Origin: Betaproteobacteria bacterium
GTDB lineage: Bacteria > Pseudomonadota > Gammaproteobacteria > Burkholderiales > Eutrophovitaceae
Direction of reading: 5' to 3'
NCBI GenBank assembly: GCA_020354125.1
Contig: CP070643.1
Coordinates: 3,309,458 to 3,373,457, forward strand
DNA length: 64,000 bases
Below are positions 60,122 to 64,000 of the stretch, piece after piece. Each line of letters opens with the position of its first letter. The stretch's first letter is position 1. The position numbers and the translations under genes are program-made. The notes below the pieces were generated by a model. The model did not search any database. It was given only the letters and a program-made list of their open reading frames with translations, and was not told the origin of the DNA.

Positions 60122-63100
60122 TTGACGTCGTCGAGCAATAGCGAAATCTTCTTCGAGAGGCTCTCCGAGCGCATTCTCATCCTCGACGGTGCCATGGGCA
60201 CCATGATCCAGGGCCACAAACTGTCGCGTGAGCATTATCACGGCGAGCAGTTCCAAGACCATCAGTGCGACCAGACCGGCAATAACGACCTGCTGACGTT
60301 AACTCAGCCGAAGATCATTGGCGGTATCCACGACGCCTATCTGGAGGCCGGTTCCGACATCATTGAGACCAATACTTTCAATGCCAACTCGGTTTCGATG
60401 GCCGATTACGGGTTGACCGACAAGGTAGGCGAGCTCAATCGTACTGCTGCGCGGCTGGCTCGCGAGCGCGCCGATGCCTGGAGCAAGAAGACGCCGGGCA
60501 AACCGCGTTTCGTTGCTGGCGTGATGGGCCCAACCAACGCCACGGCGTCGATATCGCCTGACGTTAACGATCCGGGCTATCGCAACATCAGTTTCGACGA
60601 ACTGGTTACCTGTTATAGCGAATGCGTCGCCGGCCTTGTCGAAGGTGGCGCCGATCTGCTGCTGGTTGAAACCGTTTTTGATACGCTCAACTGCAAGGCG
60701 GCACTGTTTGCCATTGACGACTTTTTTGAGAAACACGGCGTCAAGCGGCCGGTGATGCTGTCGGCGACGATTACCGATGCCAGCGGCCGCACCCTCAGTG
60801 GTCAGACGCCCGAAGCGTTCTGGAATTCGGTGTCGCACGCCCGGCCATTCAGTGTCGGACTCAACTGTGCGCTGGGCGCGAAAGACTTGCGTCCGCATAT
60901 CGAGGAGCTTTCGCGCGTGGCGGGCGTACACACCAGCTTGCATCCCAACGCCGGGCTGCCAAATGCATTTGGTGAATACGACGAGACGCCAGAATACACG
61001 GCCTCGTTTCTCGAAGAGTTTGCCAATGCTGGATTTCTGAATATCGCTGGCGGTTGCTGCGGTACGACGCCAGCCCATATTCGGGAAATTTCCAACCGGC
61101 TCGACAAACTCGTGCCGCGCACACCGCCACAGATCGAGAAAAAACTACGTCTTTCCGGACTCGAACCACTGAACATCGGCAAGGACTCGCTTTTCGTGAA
61201 CGTTGGTGAACGCACCAACGTGACCGGATCGCGCGCATTCGCGCGCCTGATCGTCGCGGAAGATTATCCGCAGGCGCTGTCCGTGGCACGCCAGCAGGTC
61301 GAGAACGGCGCCCAGATCATTGACGTGAACATGGATGAGGCGATGCTCGATTCCGAGGCCACCATGACTCGCTTCATGAACTTGATCGCTTCCGAGCCGG
61401 ATATCTCGCGGGTGCCGGCGATGCTCGACTCGTCAAAGTGGCAAGTCATCGAAGCTGGACTAAAGTGCGTGCAGGGCAAGGCAGTGGTGAACTCGATCAG
61501 CCTCAAGGAAGGCGAAGAAGAATTCATCCGTCAGGCGCAACTGGCGCGCCGCTACGGTGCTGCGGCCATCGTCATGGCCTTTGACGAGAAAGGCCAGGCT
61601 GACACACTGGAGCGGCGTATCGAAATTTGTACCCGCGCTTATAACTTGCTGGTCGAAAAAGTCGGCTTTCCGGCGCAAGACATCATTTTCGATCCGAATA
61701 TTTTCGCAGTGGCCACCGGCATCGAGGAGCACGCCAACTACGGCATCGATTTCATCGAAGCGACTCGCTATATCAAGGAACATCTGCCGTACGCGAGCGT
61801 GTCAGGTGGTGTTTCCAATATTTCGTTCTCGTTCCGTGGCAACGACGGTATCCGTGAGGCAATCCATACGGTATTCCTCTACCACGCGATAAAGGCTGGC
61901 ATGACGATGGGCATCGTCAACGCCGGGCAACTTGGCGTCTACGAGGATATCGACAAGGAGCTGCTCGAACGCGTTGAGGACGTGTTGTTCAACCGCCGTG
62001 GTGACGCGACCGAGCGATTGGTGGAGTTCGCCGAAAGTTACTCTGCCGAAAAGAAGGTCACGCGGGAGGACTTGTCGTGGCGCGAAGGCAGTGTCAGTGA
62101 GCGGCTGACACACGCACTGGTGAAGGGCATCAATACCTACATCGTCGAAGACACGGAAGAGGCGCGGCAGGCAGTAGAGCGTCCGATCGAGGTTATCGAA
62201 GGTCCGTTGATGGACGGCATGAATGTGGTCGGAGATCTGTTCGGTGCCGGCAAGATGTTTTTGCCGCAGGTGGTGAAGTCGGCGCGCGTCATGAAAGAAG
62301 CGGTCGCGCACCTTGTGCCGTTCATCGAGGAAGAGAAAGCAAAGTCCGGTGACGCCGGACAGCCAAAGGGTCGAATCCTTCTCGCCACCGTCAAGGGCGA
62401 CGTGCATGACATCGGCAAGAACATCGTCGCGGTGGTTCTCCAATGCAACAACTTCGAGGTGGTTAATCTAGGCGTGATGGTGCCCGCCGAGCGAATTTTG
62501 CAAACGGCGCGCGAGGTCAACGCGGACATCATCGGTTTGTCTGGCTTGATCACGCCTTCACTCGAAGAAATGGCGCACGTGGCCGGTGAAATGCAGCGAC
62601 AGGGTTTTTCCGCGCCGCTGTTGATCGGTGGCGCAACTACGTCGCGCGTGCACACCGCGGTCAAGATCGAACCCAACTATTCTGCCGGGCCGACCGTATG
62701 GGTGCCGGATGCATCGCGTTCTGTCGGTGTTTGTACCAGTTTGATTTCGTCGGACTTGCGTGAAGTGTATGTGCAAAAGGTTCGTGACGAGGCGGCCAGG
62801 ACTCGGGCGCTGCATCAGGGCAAGAAAGGACAGGGTCCGCACCATTCCATCGCCGCGGCACGCGAACATGGCGTGAAGACCGACTGGGAAAAAGTGATCC
62901 CGCCGGTGCCTGCCAGCTTGGGCTTGCAAGTGCTGCATGATTATCCGCTGACTGGCGTCGCCAAGTACATCGACTGGACACCGTTCTTTCAGACGTGGGA
63001 GCTGGCCGGCCGATATCCGAAGATCCTGCAAGACGAGGTGGTTGGAAAGGCAGCGCGCGACTTGTTCGAAGATGCGCAAAAAATGCTGGCCAGAATCATT

Positions 63101-63838
63101 GGCGAGCACTGGCTGCGCGCCAATGCTGTGGTTGGACTGTTCCCGGCGAACAGTGTCGGTGACGATGTTGAGGTTTACGCCGATGAGTCGCGTGGCAAGG
63201 TAATAAAGCGCTTCCATTTTCTGCGCCAACAGATGGTCAAACCGGCCGACCGTTTCAATCACTGTCTGGCTGATTACGTGGCACCAAAAGATACCGGCGT
63301 GGCCGATTATCTTGGCGCGTTTGCCGTCACTGCCGGTATCGGCATTGATGAGCGTGTTGCCGAATACGAGGCACACCACGATGACTACAACGCGATCATG
63401 CTCAAGGCGCTGGCCGACCGTCTTGCTGAAGGACTTGCTGAACTCATGCATCAGCGCGTGCGTTCCGAATGGTGGGGTTATGCGACCGACGAGAAACTGA
63501 CCGACGGTGAAATCATCGCTGAGAACTATCGTGGCATCCGCCCCGCGCCTGGCTACCCGGCTTGCCCGGATCACACCGAAAAAGGCCCGCTGTTCGAATT
63601 GCTCGACGCCACAAACAACGCGGGCATCAGTCTTACCGAGTCTTACGCCATGCTGCCGGCGGCCGCGGTGAGTGGCTTTTACTTCTCTCACCCGGAAGCG
63701 CGTTATTTTGCCGTTGCTCGCATTGATCGCGACCAGGTCGAAGACTACGCCAAGCGCCGTGGCGTGGAGGTCGAGGAAGTTGAGCGCTGGCTGGCTTCAA
63801 ATCTTGCTTATGAACCAAACGCGGCCGTGACTGCCTGA
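60122..63838 (+). CDS. metH: Cobalamin-dependent methionine synthase MetH
   Basis: From TTG 60122 the protein is 1238 aa and holds all four MetH modules. The homocysteine domain has the zinc site [11 protein letters not shown]. The folate-binding domain follows ([16 protein letters not shown]). The cobalamin domain has cap residues and [15 protein letters not shown], with the cobalt-ligating His. The C-terminal activation domain carries the SAM-binding [13 protein letters not shown] and [18 protein letters not shown]. It methylates homocysteine with methyl-THF. AGGGGA stands 9 bases before the TTG, while translation from ATG 60050 would overlap the riboswitch. Confidence 0.96.
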   Translation: MTSSSNSEIFFERLSERILILDGAMGTMIQGHKLSREHYHGEQFQDHQCDQTGNNDLLTLTQPKIIGGIHDAYLEAGSDIIETNTFNANSVSMADYGLTDKVGELNRTAARLARERADAWSKKTPGKPRFVAGVMGPTNATASISPDVNDPGYRNISFDELVTCYSECVAGLVEGGADLLLVETVFDTLNCKAALFAIDDFFEKHGVKRPVMLSATITDASGRTLSGQTPEAFWNSVSHARPFSVGLNCALGAKDLRPHIEELSRVAGVHTSLHPNAGLPNAFGEYDETPEYTASFLEEFANAGFLNIAGGCCGTTPAHIREISNRLDKLVPRTPPQIEKKLRLSGLEPLNIGKDSLFVNVGERTNVTGSRAFARLIVAEDYPQALSVARQQVENGAQIIDVNMDEAMLDSEATMTRFMNLIASEPDISRVPAMLDSSKWQVIEAGLKCVQGKAVVNSISLKEGEEEFIRQAQLARRYGAAAIVMAFDEKGQADTLERRIEICTRAYNLLVEKVGFPAQDIIFDPNIFAVATGIEEHANYGIDFIEATRYIKEHLPYASVSGGVSNISFSFRGNDGIREAIHTVFLYHAIKAGMTMGIVNAGQLGVYEDIDKELLERVEDVLFNRRGDATERLVEFAESYSAEKKVTREDLSWREGSVSERLTHALVKGINTYIVEDTEEARQAVERPIEVIEGPLMDGMNVVGDLFGAGKMFLPQVVKSARVMKEAVAHLVPFIEEEKAKSGDAGQPKGRILLATVKGDVHDIGKNIVAVVLQCNNFEVVNLGVMVPAERILQTAREVNADIIGLSGLITPSLEEMAHVAGEMQRQGFSAPLLIGGATTSRVHTAVKIEPNYSAGPTVWVPDASRSVGVCTSLISSDLREVYVQKVRDEAARTRALHQGKKGQGPHHSIAAAREHGVKTDWEKVIPPVPASLGLQVLHDYPLTGVAKYIDWTPFFQTWELAGRYPKILQDEVVGKAARDLFEDAQKMLARIIGEHWLRANAVVGLFPANSVGDDVEVYADESRGKVIKRFHFLRQQMVKPADRFNHCLADYVAPKDTGVADYLGAFAVTAGIGIDERVAEYEAHHDDYNAIMLKALADRLAEGLAELMHQRVRSEWWGYATDEKLTDGEIIAENYRGIRPAPGYPACPDHTEKGPLFELLDATNNAGISLTESYAMLPAAAVSGFYFSHPEARYFAVARIDRDQVEDYAKRRGVEVEEVERWLASNLAYEPNAAVTA

Positions 63839-64000
63839 TCCTTGGGAAACACGTCACGCGGCACCCATGGTTCGGCCGGCGCGAATCGCATGTTTCCGTC
63901 AGAGGGCGCCCGGTGGTGCGCAACACCAGGCGCGTTGCGGTAGCATGTGACCACTGGATTGGCGTATCTTCTATGAGCGTATCAGGCCGATATCTCCCTG
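63839..64000. other. Region after metH; possible start of a truncated gene
   Basis: No gene is recognised directly after metH. An ATG at 63974 opens a frame (MSVSGRYLP) to the window end, but there are only nine codons and no clear ribosome site, so it is uncertain. Confidence 0.3.

Noticed and set aside
62558..63691. 377-codon frame opposite metH
   Set aside because: Antisense to the cobalamin and activation domains of MetH; no supporting signals.

Overview
The window reads as a chromosomal segment of a free-living, metabolically versatile proteobacterium, most likely a betaproteobacterium. The basis is gene order and family content: a ComM - UbiK - TorF-type porin - GlnK - AmtB - GshB - EIIA(Man) - HPr - EI run, an HolA-ProA pair, a MerR-type LiuR with a leucine/isovalerate (liu) operon that contains aceK, a class I PHA synthase and a hybrid peroxiredoxin-glutaredoxin. 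This assignment is an inference; no rRNA, tRNA, CRISPR array, insertion sequence or phage gene was recognised.

Layout. 1-5.7 kb: the end of an Lrp/AsnC regulator, a BtuF-like protein without an export signal, and a GntR regulator with a palindromic operator in front of an acyl-CoA synthetase and a ThDP enzyme. 5.8-10 kb: di-haem peroxidase, an exported Rossmann-fold reductase, a PepSY-like lipoprotein and a peroxiredoxin-glutaredoxin, with a decayed glutaredoxin-domain scrap at 7.03-7.12 kb. 10-15 kb: phaC, then mtnA with a class II aldolase (a likely MTA/5'-deoxyadenosine salvage 'DHAP shunt'), and an MBL-fold hydrolase. 15.1-29.2 kb: liuR and the liu operon (isovaleryl-CoA dehydrogenase, AceK, thiolase, both methylcrotonyl-CoA carboxylase subunits, hydratase, HMG-CoA lyase and accessories); two copies of a TTGACGTTTACGTAAAC-type operator mark liuR and the operon.

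29.2-41.2 kb (minus strand): housekeeping genes for NudC, lipoyl-E3, ProA, HolA, a regulatory PTS and GshB. 41.4-44.4 kb: the ammonium module amtB-glnK and a TorF-like porin. Each transcription unit has a sigma-54 promoter and a pair of NtrC-like sites whose centres are 31 bp apart. 44.4-47.3 kb: UbiK, ComM, and a ferritin-like/VIT1 fusion.

47.5-54.9 kb is the most unusual region. An FNR-type promoter precedes a secreted Met/Gly/Ser repeat protein, then an intrinsic terminator, a pentahaem cytochrome c, a Tat-exported molybdopterin oxidoreductase of the DmsA type (third cluster Cys replaced by His), its four-cluster Fe-S subunit, a TorD-like chaperone and a polyferredoxin. No DmsC-type anchor is present. 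This looks like a periplasmic respiratory enzyme wired through a cytochrome, with unknown substrate.

54.9-64 kb: an OYE-family reductase, a lipoprotein, a fructokinase (Mak-like ROK), a frameshifted gene, a VOC protein, an alpha/beta hydrolase and metH. The metH leader carries a strong candidate SAM-II riboswitch directly followed by an intrinsic terminator.
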